Made by a program: the position numbers and the translations under genes. Shown one piece after another: positions 49,046 through 57,480 of a stretch of 57,818 nt of DNA (the first letter of the stretch is position 1; the number at the start of each line of letters is the position of its first letter). The stretch is from JBKECO01 sp047974745 (GTDB lineage: Bacteria; Bacillota; Clostridia; Lachnospirales; Lachnospiraceae), in assembly GCA_047974745.1 (NCBI GenBank), contig JBKECO010000060.1, positions 1-57,818 on the forward strand, read 5' to 3'. The notes under the pieces were generated by a model, which saw nothing but the letters and a program-made list of their open reading frames with translations, was not told where the DNA came from and did not search any database.

Positions 49046-50820
49046 CTTGGCTGCACATCTCCTTCCTCCTCGTTCTTGAACTGCGTATAGTAAATTTCCC
49101 GGTATACTTCACAAGACTGCATCAGTTCCTCATGGGTTCCAAATCCCATCATTTTACCCTCATCCAGAACCAGAATCCCATCCGCACTTCGGACAGAAGA
49201 AGCTCTCTGGGAAGCAATCAGGACGATTGGATCCTTCGCCAGCCTGTGCAGGGACGCCCGCAGTGCAGCTTCGGTCAAATAGTCCAGTGCTGACATGCTG
49301 TCGTCAAGAATCAGAAGCTCCGGCTCCTGGATCAAGGCTCTGGCGATTGTCAGTCGCTGTCGCTGTCCACCAGAAAAGTTCTTTCCTCCCTGCTCTACCT
49401 CAGCGTCAAGTCCGTGCTTTCTACCCGTTAAAATATCCATCCCCTGTGCGAGTGCCAGTGCTTCTAAGCATTCTGAATCCGTAGCATCTCGTTTTCCCCA
49501 CTTGAGATTGCTTCGAATCGTACCACGAAACAGCACCGCCTTTTGGGGAACGATTCCCATCTTTTCCCGTAACTGCTCCTGTGGAATAGATTCGATCCCA
49601 CGTTCCTGTATCCAAATAGTTCCTTCCGTCGCCTTGTAAAAGCCTTCCATCAAGTGCAGCAGGGTTGTCTTCCCTGATCCTGTTCCTCCAAGGATCCCAA
49701 TGGTCTGACCTTTTCGAACTGAAAAGGTAATATCACTCAGTGCATTGCCGCCAGCTTTAGGATATCGAAAGCTCACCTGCTGCAATTTTATGAAATCCCC
49801 AGGTTCTGTATTCGGCTTTGTTTCTGTGCAAGTCACAGGTTCTGCAAATGACTTCATCTTTGTATTCATCAGAGCTTCTGCAGGCATCTCAAAAATGCTC
49901 TGAATTCTGTCTGCACAGGCAAATGACTTGGTTATAGATACAATGACGGTAGCAAATTTGATCAGCTCGATCAGAATCTGCGACATATAGTTGATCAGTG
50001 CCACAAGCTGTCCTTGTTGGATTTTTCCTGTATCAACGGAAACTGCTCCCTGATAGATCAGTATAACGATTCCTAAATTGATCAGCGCATAAGTCAGTGG
50101 GTTCATCAGTCCTAATATACGCCCGGTCAGCCGCTGAGATGCCACAAGTCTCTTATTTTCAGCTGCATATTTCCTGCTTTCCTCCTGCTCCAGACGAAAT
50201 GCACGCAGCACTCGGACTCCTGTCAGATTCTCTCGGATCGACAAGAGCAGGCGATCCAGATTCTTCTGGATCAACTTGTACATTGGAATCGTCACGAGCA
50301 GTATTCCGAAAACCACCAGAGAAAGAAGCAGGATCGTAATCAGAAAAATACCGGCGGAACCAGGGTCGATCGTAAATGCCATGATCATTGCCCCAAGTAC
50401 AATAAAAGGAGATCGCAAAAAGAGACGAAGCACAATATTGACACCAGACTGCACCTGATTGATATCGCTCGTCATTCGGGTAATCAAGGTGGATGCTCCG
50501 ATCACATCCTGATCAGAGAAGGAAAGCTTCATGATATGTGAAAAAAGTGCAGACCTGACCTTTGTCCCAAATCCCACTGCTGCCTGTGCGGCAAAGTACT
50601 GGGCTATCACAGAGCAGATCAATCCGATCACTCCTAAGAGGATCATAAGAAGAATCATTTTGATAATATAGCCCATATCCTGATTTTTAATTCCAATATC
50701 AATAATGCAGGCCATGATAATCGGAATCAGTAATTCCAGAATTGCTTCCAGCATCTTAAATAAAGGTGCAATGATACTTTCCTTCTGATATCCATCCAAA
50801 AATCGAAGTAGCTTTTTCAA
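49042..50820 (-). CDS. ABC multidrug exporter half, degenerate NBD
   Basis: This 592-residue half-transporter has a membrane domain of about six helices, then an ATPase (about 345-580). Walker A GILGGTGSGKTTLLHLM and signature NFSGGQRQRLTIARAL are intact. Walker B reads LLILDDSMSALD, with Asp where catalytic Glu is expected, giving a degenerate site. A roughly 30-residue Thr/Glu-rich insert (about 310-340) joins the domains. It starts with TTG (50820), preceded by GGGAGG at 5 bases. It likely pairs with the next gene to expel drugs or lipids; the substrate is unknown. Confidence 0.92.
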   Translation of the reverse strand: MKKLLRFLDGYQKESIIAPLFKMLEAILELLIPIIMACIIDIGIKNQDMGYIIKMILLMILLGVIGLICSVIAQYFAAQAAVGFGTKVRSALFSHIMKLSFSDQDVIGASTLITRMTSDINQVQSGVNIVLRLFLRSPFIVLGAMIMAFTIDPGSAGIFLITILLLSLVVFGILLVTIPMYKLIQKNLDRLLLSIRENLTGVRVLRAFRLEQEESRKYAAENKRLVASQRLTGRILGLMNPLTYALINLGIVILIYQGAVSVDTGKIQQGQLVALINYMSQILIELIKFATVIVSITKSFACADRIQSIFEMPAEALMNTKMKSFAEPVTCTETKPNTEPGDFIKLQQVSFRYPKAGGNALSDITFSVRKGQTIGILGGTGSGKTTLLHLMEGFYKATEGTIWIQERGIESIPQEQLREKMGIVPQKAVLFRGTIRSNLKWGKRDATDSECLEALALAQGMDILTGRKHGLDAEVEQGGKNFSGGQRQRLTIARALIQEPELLILDDSMSALDYLTEAALRASLHRLAKDPIVLIASQRASSVRSADGILVLDEGKMMGFGTHEELMQSCEVYREIYYTQFKNEEEGDVQPR

Positions 50821-50832
50821 TTTTTCCTCCCT

Positions 50833-50870
50833 GAAAAAACTGCCACAAAGAGGCTTCTCTCTGCGGCAGT
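50833..50870 (-). terminator. Terminator after PrsA-like gene
   Basis: ACTGCC(g)CAGAG...CTCTTTG-GGCAGT forms a stem followed by six T on the minus strand, directly before the TTG start of the ABC gene. Exporter expression may depend on read-through. Confidence 0.85.
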
Positions 50871-50874
50871 CTGA

Positions 50875-52047
50875 CTAATTCTCCGTACTTACACTATTAT
50901 CTGTATCGCTGGTCGATTCTGTTTCAATTACTGTTTCTGTTTCAGGCACTGCTTCTGTTTCAATCATTGCTTCTGTCTCAAGCACTGCTTCTGTGGTCAC
51001 GACTGCTTCTGTGCCGGTCAGTGCTTCTGTCTCAGTGTCAACGACCGCAGTAAACAGATCTTCAAAATTCACCTTTGCCCAGTTACGCTCATTAACTGTC
51101 CACTCTGTTTCTTCTTTCCAGCCATCCAGAACACTCGTGTAGTAATCACTCTTCTGTTGTGCAATCAGTTCTTCTTTCTTTGCTGCCGTAGCATCTTCGT
51201 CCAGTGTGCTATCCAGCCTTACAATATAAAGTGCAGAATCTGTCTCGATCACGCCGGACACTTCTCCCTCTGTCAGTTCATCTGCTGCTATGAGCATATC
51301 TATATTCAAAGAAGTAGATTCATCATCCTTTGTTCCATAATTCCCAGTCAACCATGTATATCCCGCATCCGTTACTGCTGTTTCAATGTCGGATGCCGAA
51401 GCGATCTGCTCTGCCGTCGACTTTAGTCCAGCGATCTCATCCTCCGTATATTCCACAAAATTGCCCTCTGCATCCGTGTATCCACTGAGGCTGATCTCCA
51501 GGTAACTGATCCCTTTTTGGGCAGCTTCTTCATCGGTCACTGTAATTTCCGCTTCCCCTTCGATCGCTGCAGTCATCTTATCCTGAATTGTGTTGAGTGT
51601 CAGCATCTCAATGACATAGTCTTCCTTCGTTGCTCCGACCTGCTCTAATGCTTCTTCTGAATTGTCTGCCATGAAAAGCTCTGCCGCTTCCTGAATCGCC
51701 GCATTCTCTTCTTCGGTCAGTGCGATACTGTAATCTTCCATATGAGCTTTCAGCAGATACATCTCCTCCAGCTGATCTACGATATCAGACTTTACATCGT
51801 CCTCAAAGGTATTGCCTGTTCCATATAGATCGCTGGACCACATTCCTTCCCCGAAATAACTGGTATAGTATTGATCGTATTCTGCCTGCTGGTATCTGGC
51901 AAAAAAATTGGCCACGCCCATGGAAACTTCTGTATCATCAAGTGTTGCAAATTCAGCTTCACCATCTATGCTGCTGCATCCGGCAAGCAAGGTGCCCGCC
52001 AGCATCAAACTAGAAAACAGTACTGCTGTCGCCTTTATTTTAATCAT
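50875..52047 (-). CDS. PrsA/SurA-like foldase lipoprotein
   Basis: This 390-residue lipoprotein has an N-terminal signal peptide with lipobox LLAGC (cysteine near residue 24). The chaperone-like helical N-domain contains VANFFARYQQAEYDQYY and LEEMYLLKAHMEDYSIALTEEE. A middle parvulin-like region (about 170-300) includes GISYLEISLSGYTDAEG and VSGVIETDSALYIVRLDS. The C-terminal 45 residues are a Thr/Glu-rich tail encoded by 18-bp repeats. Such proteins fold secreted proteins outside the membrane. I chose ATG 52047 with AGGAGG; the upstream frame is leader. It is monocistronic between a good promoter and a terminator. Confidence 0.8.
   Translation of the reverse strand: MIKIKATAVLFSSLMLAGTLLAGCSSIDGEAEFATLDDTEVSMGVANFFARYQQAEYDQYYTSYFGEGMWSSDLYGTGNTFEDDVKSDIVDQLEEMYLLKAHMEDYSIALTEEENAAIQEAAELFMADNSEEALEQVGATKEDYVIEMLTLNTIQDKMTAAIEGEAEITVTDEEAAQKGISYLEISLSGYTDAEGNFVEYTEDEIAGLKSTAEQIASASDIETAVTDAGYTWLTGNYGTKDDESTSLNIDMLIAADELTEGEVSGVIETDSALYIVRLDSTLDEDATAAKKEELIAQQKSDYYTSVLDGWKEETEWTVNERNWAKVNFEDLFTAVVDTETEALTGTEAVVTTEAVLETEAMIETEAVPETETVIETESTSDTDNSVSTEN
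50930..51037. repeat. Six 18-bp tandem units in the lipoprotein tail
   Basis: Units start at 50930, 50948, 50966, 50984, 51002 and 51020, all keeping the word CTGCTTCTGT or a close variant. They encode a six-residue T-E-A-x-x-x type repeat. Copies diverge mostly in the last six bases. Confidence 0.85.
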
Positions 52048-52093
52048 AATTTCCTCCTGCAATTCATCTCCGGGTTCTCCGGTCGCTCGTTCT

Positions 52094-52122
52094 ATTATAG
52101 AGCTTTTTACTATATGTCGCAA
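52094..52122 (-). promoter_or_regulatory. Promoter of the PrsA-like gene
   Basis: TTGCGA and TATAAT on the minus strand are separated by 17 bases, about 47 bases before the start and just after the mfd stop. Confidence 0.75.
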
Positions 52123-52143
52123 TCCTTTTTACGTGATTTCGGT

Positions 52144-55100
52144 CTACTTCAGCAGCAACATAGGCATGGCATCCAAAAATTGTTCAAGGACATCTGTCTC
52201 CGAAACCACATCTCTGGAATTTAACTTCATCTGATAAACAAATCCAGGGATCTTTCTGTCCGGGTAAAATTTCACCCTGCCTGAAAAGGAATCTATAAAC
52301 AACTGTATCTGTGTCGGATCAATATTAGCCCTTTCAAAAAGATTAAAACGCATCTCTGTTTCTTTTTGTTTGATCTCAGTAATATAGCATGCATGGGCCT
52401 TTGCCTTGATCATGGAGACCCATAGAAGCTGTTCCATTGGCTTTGGCATATCTCCAAAACGGTCATGCAGCTCATCCTGCATATCCTCCCGTTCTTCCTG
52501 GGTCTCGATCGCCGCGATTCTTTTATAAATATCCAGCCTCTGGTTCTCACTCGGTATATAAGAGGACGGAATGTAGGCATCCATGCTGATGTCAATTGTG
52601 GTGTCAAAGGACTCCTGCACGTTGATCCCTTTTGCCCTTTTTACGGCCTCATTGAGCATCTTACAATAGAGATCATATCCGACAGCTTCCATATGACCAT
52701 GCTGCTGGGATCCAAGCAGATTGCCTGCACCACGAATTTCGAGATCCCGCATTGCGATCTTAAATCCACTTCCAAGTTCTGTATATTCCCGGATCGCAGC
52801 AAGCCTTTTTTCTGCTACTTCCTTTAAGATCTTATCTCTTTTATACATCAAAAAAGCATAGGCTGTTCGATTCGAACGTCCCACTCTGCCCCTTAGCTGA
52901 TACAGCTGAGAAAGACCGTGCCTGTCAGCATCGTGAACAATTATGGTATTGGCGTTGGAGATATCGAGCCCCGTTTCGATAATGGTCGTGGAGACTAGGA
53001 CGTCGATCTCTCCATTGATGTAACGATACATTATATTCTCTAGATCCTTTTCTTTCATCTGTCCGTGAGCAAATTCCACCACTGCCTTCGGGAGCAAGGC
53101 TGCAATCTTTAATGCGATCTCATCGATCTGACTAACACGGTTGAATACATAATATACCTGTCCGCCTCTGGCAAGCTCTCTGGTGATTGCTTCTCTGACC
53201 ATCTCTTCATTATATTCTAGCACATAGGTCTGAATGGGTAGACGATCCATAGGCGGCTCTTCTAGCACACTCATGTCCCTAATACCAATCAGACTCATGT
53301 GAAGCGTTCTGGGAATCGGAGTTGCAGTCAGTGTCAGAACATCGATATCCGTTTTCAACTGCTTGATTTTTTCTTTATGCGTCACGCCAAAGCGTTGCTC
53401 CTCATCGATAATCAAAAGACCAAGATCTTTGAATGCGACATCTTTGGAAAGAACACGATGGGTTCCGATCACAATATCAGCCATTCCCTTTCTCAGTTTA
53501 TCGATCGTATTTTTTTGCTGGGACGGAGTTCGGAATCTGCATAGCAGCTCCACATTTACGGGAAAATCCTTCATTCTCTGAGCAAAGGTATTATAATGCT
53601 GTTGGGCAAGGATCGTAGTGGGAACAAGATAGACAACCTGTTTGCCCTCCTGCACAGCCTTAAATGCCGCTCGGATCGCAATCTCCGTTTTGCCGAATCC
53701 CACATCCCCACAGATCAGACGATCCATGATCTTGGTGCTTTCCATATCCCTTTTTGTTGCTTCAATGGCCAGCTCCTGATCCTCTGTCTCTTCGAACACG
53801 AACATCTCTTCAAATTCTCTCTGCCAAACCGTATCCTCGCCATAGGAAAAGCCTCGCTGATGTTCCCGCTGCGCGTAGAGGAGTACGAGCTCCTCCGCCA
53901 TCTCCTTGACTGCTCCCCGGACTCGTGTCTTTGTCTTATTCCATTCCTGACCGCCTAGTCTGTTCAGCTTAGGGTGTTTGGCATCGGCTCCGGCATACTT
54001 TTGGATCAGATCCAGCTGTGTAGCCAGAATGTACAGGTTTCCGCCCTTATCGTACTCGATCTTAATATAGTCCTTGATCGTCTTCTCAACTTCGATTTTT
54101 TCGAGTCCTCGATAGATGCCGAGCCCATGATTCTCATGCACCACGTAGTCACCGATGGAAAGATCCGTAAAGCTGGCAATTTTTTCTCCTTCGTACTGCC
54201 TTCTCTTTTTCTTTTTCTGCTTTTCCCTGCCAAAAATATCGCTTTCTGAGATGACCGCAAAGGAGATCAGCGGATATTCGTAGCCTGTTTTCAGCTTACC
54301 ATAGGAAACCATGACTTCTCCTGGAGATACCTCTCTGGAAAAATCCTCTGTATAAAAACTATTGAGCCCTTCCTCCATAATGTCTTCCGCAAGACGTTTT
54401 GCTCTCGTTCGGGAACCAGACAACAGGATGACTCTGTAGCCTTCTTTTTTATATTTCTTTAGATCCTTGATCAGCAGGTCAAAGCTGTTATGAAATCCGC
54501 TTATGGATCTGGCACTGATATAGTGATAGGCAGCGATCTTAAGCTCTGGTATTTTTACCTCCAGTGCTGCAAAGGCAACGGCCTTTGCTGATTTCAGCTT
54601 GCCAAGTATCTCTTTATTTGTATATTGTGCATTCATCTGGGAAGGAAGGATGTATCCTTTTTCCAGGCGGTGCTGCATACTGACAGAGAATTCCGTCTCT
54701 GTAGCCGCTCCTCGCTCAATGCAGTGCAGGGGCTCGTCCAGAAATACGATCGTCTCTTCCCGGTTCAGATACTCAAGCACAGATACGCTGTCGGGACAAA
54801 AAAAGGGAAGGTAGGCATCGATCCCATCGATTCCTACCCGCTCTGTGATTTCTTCTGTAATTTCCTCTTCCGCCTGACGGATTCTGGCAGCCTCTTCCGT
54901 CTTCATTTCTTTTCTATAGAGGTCATAAAGTTTTTTTGCTTCTTTATGGATCTTCTCCAGACCCTTTATCTTTTCCTCTTCTGTGAGTATTATTTCTGTA
55001 GCCAGATAGATCTCCACAAATTCCATTGTTTCGATAGATCTCTGACTCTCAACGTCAAAGCTCTTTAATGAGTCGATCTCATCATCAAAAAGTTCGATTC

Positions 55101-55668
55101 TGTATGGATTGTCTTCTGTTAAGGGAAAGACATCTAAAATCCCTCCGCGGATGGCGAACTGCCCTGTCACCTCAACCTGATAGACAGACTCATATCCCAT
55201 CTTTATCAGTTCCTTTTTGATCTTCTCCAGATCAATGGTATCACCGACATGAAAGATCTTCATGGAGCTTAGATACTGCTCCGGAGATGGCATGCGATTC
55301 ATCAAGGCATCAAAGGTGGTGATGATGGTGACGCCTTTTTGCTCTGCTATTGTTTTTAATACCCGTATTCTTTCCTGCGTCAGTACATTTCCCCTGATAT
55401 CCGACTGATAAAAAAGAATATCCCGAGCCGGGAAATAAACCGCACTCTGATCAAAGAACCGGTATGCGTCATACAATTCTCTTGCTTTTTGGTCATCATA
55501 GGTCACCAGTACCCTGTTTTTAAAACCGCTTCCGATTCCATAGGTCAGGTGTGGCTTGATCGAGTCAATACAGCCGGACAGATAAAAGACCCCATCCTCT
55601 CTGCTGATTTGTGATTTCAGTTCCTCCAGTTCAAGTATTGACTCCAGTGGTTTTAAGAATGAATTCAT
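52144..55668 (-). CDS. mfd: Transcription-repair coupling factor
   Basis: This 1174-residue DNA translocase removes stalled RNA polymerase and recruits UvrA to lesions. The N-terminal UvrB-like domain, which lost ATPase function, includes GGILDVFPLTEDNPYRIELF. The RNA polymerase interaction domain is near residues 500-560 (IGDYVVHENHGLGIYRGLE). The helicase motor has Walker A CGDVGFGKTEIAIRAAF, DEEQRFGV, TLTATPIPRTLHMSL, and STTIIETGLDISNANTII with the QLRGRVGRS motif. A TRCF C-terminal domain ends the protein. The length is typical. It overlaps pth by 4 bases. Confidence 0.97.
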   Translation of the reverse strand: MNSFLKPLESILELEELKSQISREDGVFYLSGCIDSIKPHLTYGIGSGFKNRVLVTYDDQKARELYDAYRFFDQSAVYFPARDILFYQSDIRGNVLTQERIRVLKTIAEQKGVTIITTFDALMNRMPSPEQYLSSMKIFHVGDTIDLEKIKKELIKMGYESVYQVEVTGQFAIRGGILDVFPLTEDNPYRIELFDDEIDSLKSFDVESQRSIETMEFVEIYLATEIILTEEEKIKGLEKIHKEAKKLYDLYRKEMKTEEAARIRQAEEEITEEITERVGIDGIDAYLPFFCPDSVSVLEYLNREETIVFLDEPLHCIERGAATETEFSVSMQHRLEKGYILPSQMNAQYTNKEILGKLKSAKAVAFAALEVKIPELKIAAYHYISARSISGFHNSFDLLIKDLKKYKKEGYRVILLSGSRTRAKRLAEDIMEEGLNSFYTEDFSREVSPGEVMVSYGKLKTGYEYPLISFAVISESDIFGREKQKKKKRRQYEGEKIASFTDLSIGDYVVHENHGLGIYRGLEKIEVEKTIKDYIKIEYDKGGNLYILATQLDLIQKYAGADAKHPKLNRLGGQEWNKTKTRVRGAVKEMAEELVLLYAQREHQRGFSYGEDTVWQREFEEMFVFEETEDQELAIEATKRDMESTKIMDRLICGDVGFGKTEIAIRAAFKAVQEGKQVVYLVPTTILAQQHYNTFAQRMKDFPVNVELLCRFRTPSQQKNTIDKLRKGMADIVIGTHRVLSKDVAFKDLGLLIIDEEQRFGVTHKEKIKQLKTDIDVLTLTATPIPRTLHMSLIGIRDMSVLEEPPMDRLPIQTYVLEYNEEMVREAITRELARGGQVYYVFNRVSQIDEIALKIAALLPKAVVEFAHGQMKEKDLENIMYRYINGEIDVLVSTTIIETGLDISNANTIIVHDADRHGLSQLYQLRGRVGRSNRTAYAFLMYKRDKILKEVAEKRLAAIREYTELGSGFKIAMRDLEIRGAGNLLGSQQHGHMEAVGYDLYCKMLNEAVKRAKGINVQESFDTTIDISMDAYIPSSYIPSENQRLDIYKRIAAIETQEEREDMQDELHDRFGDMPKPMEQLLWVSMIKAKAHACYITEIKQKETEMRFNLFERANIDPTQIQLFIDSFSGRVKFYPDRKIPGFVYQMKLNSRDVVSETDVLEQFLDAMPMLLLK

Positions 55669-56246
55669 GGCTGTTCCCTTTTTCTGGCATTGAACAGGTT
55701 CATGGCCTGCTCCGTCTCTCCTTTGGTCATCAGTGCGACTGCATTCTCAGTATCTATAATACTATCCTCGACCAGAACCCGCTCTTCTTTGGAAAATCGT
55801 CCAAGAACATAATCTGCAAGATCATAGTTCTTTGGTTTGTCCCCGACACCGATCTTCACCCGCAGGAATACACTGGTTCCGATTCTCGAAATAATGGATT
55901 TAATACCATTGTGACCACCGGCACTTCCTTTTTTACGAATTCTGATATTTCCCGGTGCAAGACTGATATCATCAAATAGAACGATCATTTCTGTCTCCGC
56001 ATCGATTTTATAATAGTTCAGAATCTGAACCAGGCTGTCACCACTGAGATTCATGTAGGTCATGGGCTTTGCGAGAATTACCTTTTGTCCTTCCATGACG
56101 CCCTTTCCATAGACAGCATGAAACTTCTTCTCTGACACATCGATACCGTATCTTTTTGCCAAGGCATCAATGGCATCAAAGCCTACATTGTGTCTGGTGT
56201 GCTCATATTGTTTAGTCGGATTTCCAAGTCCGGCGATCAGATACAT
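55665..56246 (-). CDS. pth: Peptidyl-tRNA hydrolase
   Basis: This 193-residue enzyme frees tRNA from dropped-off peptidyl-tRNA. It has the start YLIAGLGNPTKQYEHTRHNVGF with the catalytic His, then KPMTYMNLSGDS (Asn contacting the peptide), LFDDISLAPGNIRIRKKGSAGGHNGIKSI and RVKIGVG. The length matches the family. It sits between the uridylyltransferase and mfd with overlaps of 10 and 4 bases, the usual glmU-pth-mfd neighbourhood. Confidence 0.97.
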   Translation of the reverse strand: MYLIAGLGNPTKQYEHTRHNVGFDAIDALAKRYGIDVSEKKFHAVYGKGVMEGQKVILAKPMTYMNLSGDSLVQILNYYKIDAETEMIVLFDDISLAPGNIRIRKKGSAGGHNGIKSIISRIGTSVFLRVKIGVGDKPKNYDLADYVLGRFSKEERVLVEDSIIDTENAVALMTKGETEQAMNLFNARKREQP

Positions 56247-56983
56247 GCCTTTCTCCTTCTAATAATTGCTTCGGCAGCCTCTAGCTGCTCTAAATCATTT
56301 ACTCCTGTAATATCTTCCGCACTTTCAATCATGAATGCATCTACTTTTTTTCCTTTTTTCCGAATGATCTCCAGTGTATCCGGAAGATAGTATTCCCCCT
56401 GTGCATTATGATTCTTCAACAGCTCCAGCGCCTCACACAGATCCTTTGTTTCATACAGATACATCCCTGAGTTTACTTCATGGGACTCTCTCTCGTCATC
56501 TGTTGCATCTTTATGCTCTACGCTTTTTAAAAATTCGCCCGCACCATCTCGTATGATTCTTCCATATCCGGTGGCATCCTCCATGTAAGCCGAGAGCACT
56601 GTAACCGTATTTCCTGCATTTGTATGGTATTCATGAAGGCAATCTAATGTTTCTTTTGTGATCAATGGCGTATCTCCAAAAAGAATCATGGTCTGGCCAT
56701 CACCATCTGCCAGGAATTCCTTCGCACATTTCACTGCATGACCGGTTCCAAGCTGCTGCGCCTGCTCCATATAAATTACGTCTTGATCGGCGATCATTTC
56801 CTGTACTTTATCTTTTTCATATCCGACCACGAGGCAGACCTCTTGCACCCCTGCTCCTTTTGCAGCTTCAATGACATAGTCAGCGAGGCATTTTCCATCT
56901 ATCGTGTGAACTACCTTCGGCAGCTCGGATTTCATTCTTGTTCCTTTTCCTGCTGCCAGTATGACAGCCTTCAGGTTGCTCAT
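56237..56983 (-). CDS. GlmU-like UDP-GlcNAc pyrophosphorylase, single domain
   Basis: This 248-residue nucleotidyltransferase corresponds to the N-terminal half of GlmU (uridylyltransferase). It shows AVILAAGKGTRMKSELPKVVH, EQAQQLGTGHAVKCA, LFGDTPLITKETL and EVNSGMYLYETKDL. The left-handed beta-helix acetyltransferase half of normal GlmU (about 200 residues) is missing. There is no frameshift trace; the gene ends cleanly in a stop overlapping pth. Acetylation of glucosamine-1-phosphate must come from another gene. I chose ATG 56983 (AGGAGG before it). Confidence 0.88.
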   Translation of the reverse strand: MSNLKAVILAAGKGTRMKSELPKVVHTIDGKCLADYVIEAAKGAGVQEVCLVVGYEKDKVQEMIADQDVIYMEQAQQLGTGHAVKCAKEFLADGDGQTMILFGDTPLITKETLDCLHEYHTNAGNTVTVLSAYMEDATGYGRIIRDGAGEFLKSVEHKDATDDERESHEVNSGMYLYETKDLCEALELLKNHNAQGEYYLPDTLEIIRKKGKKVDAFMIESAEDITGVNDLEQLEAAEAIIRRRKACI

Positions 56984-57050
56984 GCAGTTTCCTCCTGCCT
57001 TTTCAATCGTCTTATGCCGCATTGCATAAGTTAGAGTTCTGGTTTATTCT

Positions 57051-57079
57051 ACTCTAAAAAAGGGATTTTGGATAGTCAA
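57051..57079 (-). promoter_or_regulatory. Promoter of the glmU-like-pth-mfd unit
   Basis: TTGACT and TAGAGT on the minus strand are separated by 17 bases, about 70 bases before the start. Confidence 0.5.
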
Positions 57080-57092
57080 ATGTGCATCTAGT

Positions 57093-57330
57093 TTAAGCAT
57101 ATTGCAGCATGATGATTAGTGTAAATACTTTTTTATCTATATCCGGCTGCAAAATCAGCTGTCCGCCCCATTCATTCACAATATTTTCAACAATTCTAAG
57201 TCCTAGTCCATGACGCCGTTTATCATGCTTTGATGAGACCAAACGATTATTTTTGTATTTTGTTCTTCCATCGTATGCATTTTTTACACTAAAAGCCAGC
57301 CAATGGTCTTTTGTTGATGTACTTAACTCA
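57093..57330 (-). pseudogene. GHKL sensor histidine kinase C-terminal fragment, broken by IS insertion
   Basis: Reading the minus strand from 57330 gives about 78 codons ending at a TAA (57095-57093). The sequence includes HWLAFSVKNAYDG and the ATP-binding K-H-D-K-R-R-HGLGLRIVENIVNEWGG, the G-box region of AgrC/GHKL sensor kinases. The 5' part is cut exactly where an IS200/IS605-type right end (ending TCAA) begins. The N-terminal part probably lies beyond the element, outside the window. Confidence 0.8.
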
Positions 57331-57480
57331 TTGAACTACCACTTGGCTAAAGCCAAAGCGGATTCCTAAGTACAAAAACCCAATGGTTTCTAATTGATTA
57401 GGCTATCCCCGTAGTCCCTACGGTTTAACTAGAATTACTGTGATATTAGATTACTAATGCCAGTAATTCTATATTTTTTG
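57331..57480 (-). ncRNA. Probable omega-RNA (reRNA) at the 3' end of tnpB
   Basis: Downstream of tnpB on the minus strand lie structured segments: the CCGTAGGGACTACGG hairpin and CTTTGGC-TTTA-GCCAAG near the tip, then TTCAA at the element end. In IS200/IS605 elements the tnpB 3' end and right end encode the guide RNA, whose guide would be the flank from 57330 downward. This is family-based inference supported by visible hairpins. Confidence 0.6.
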
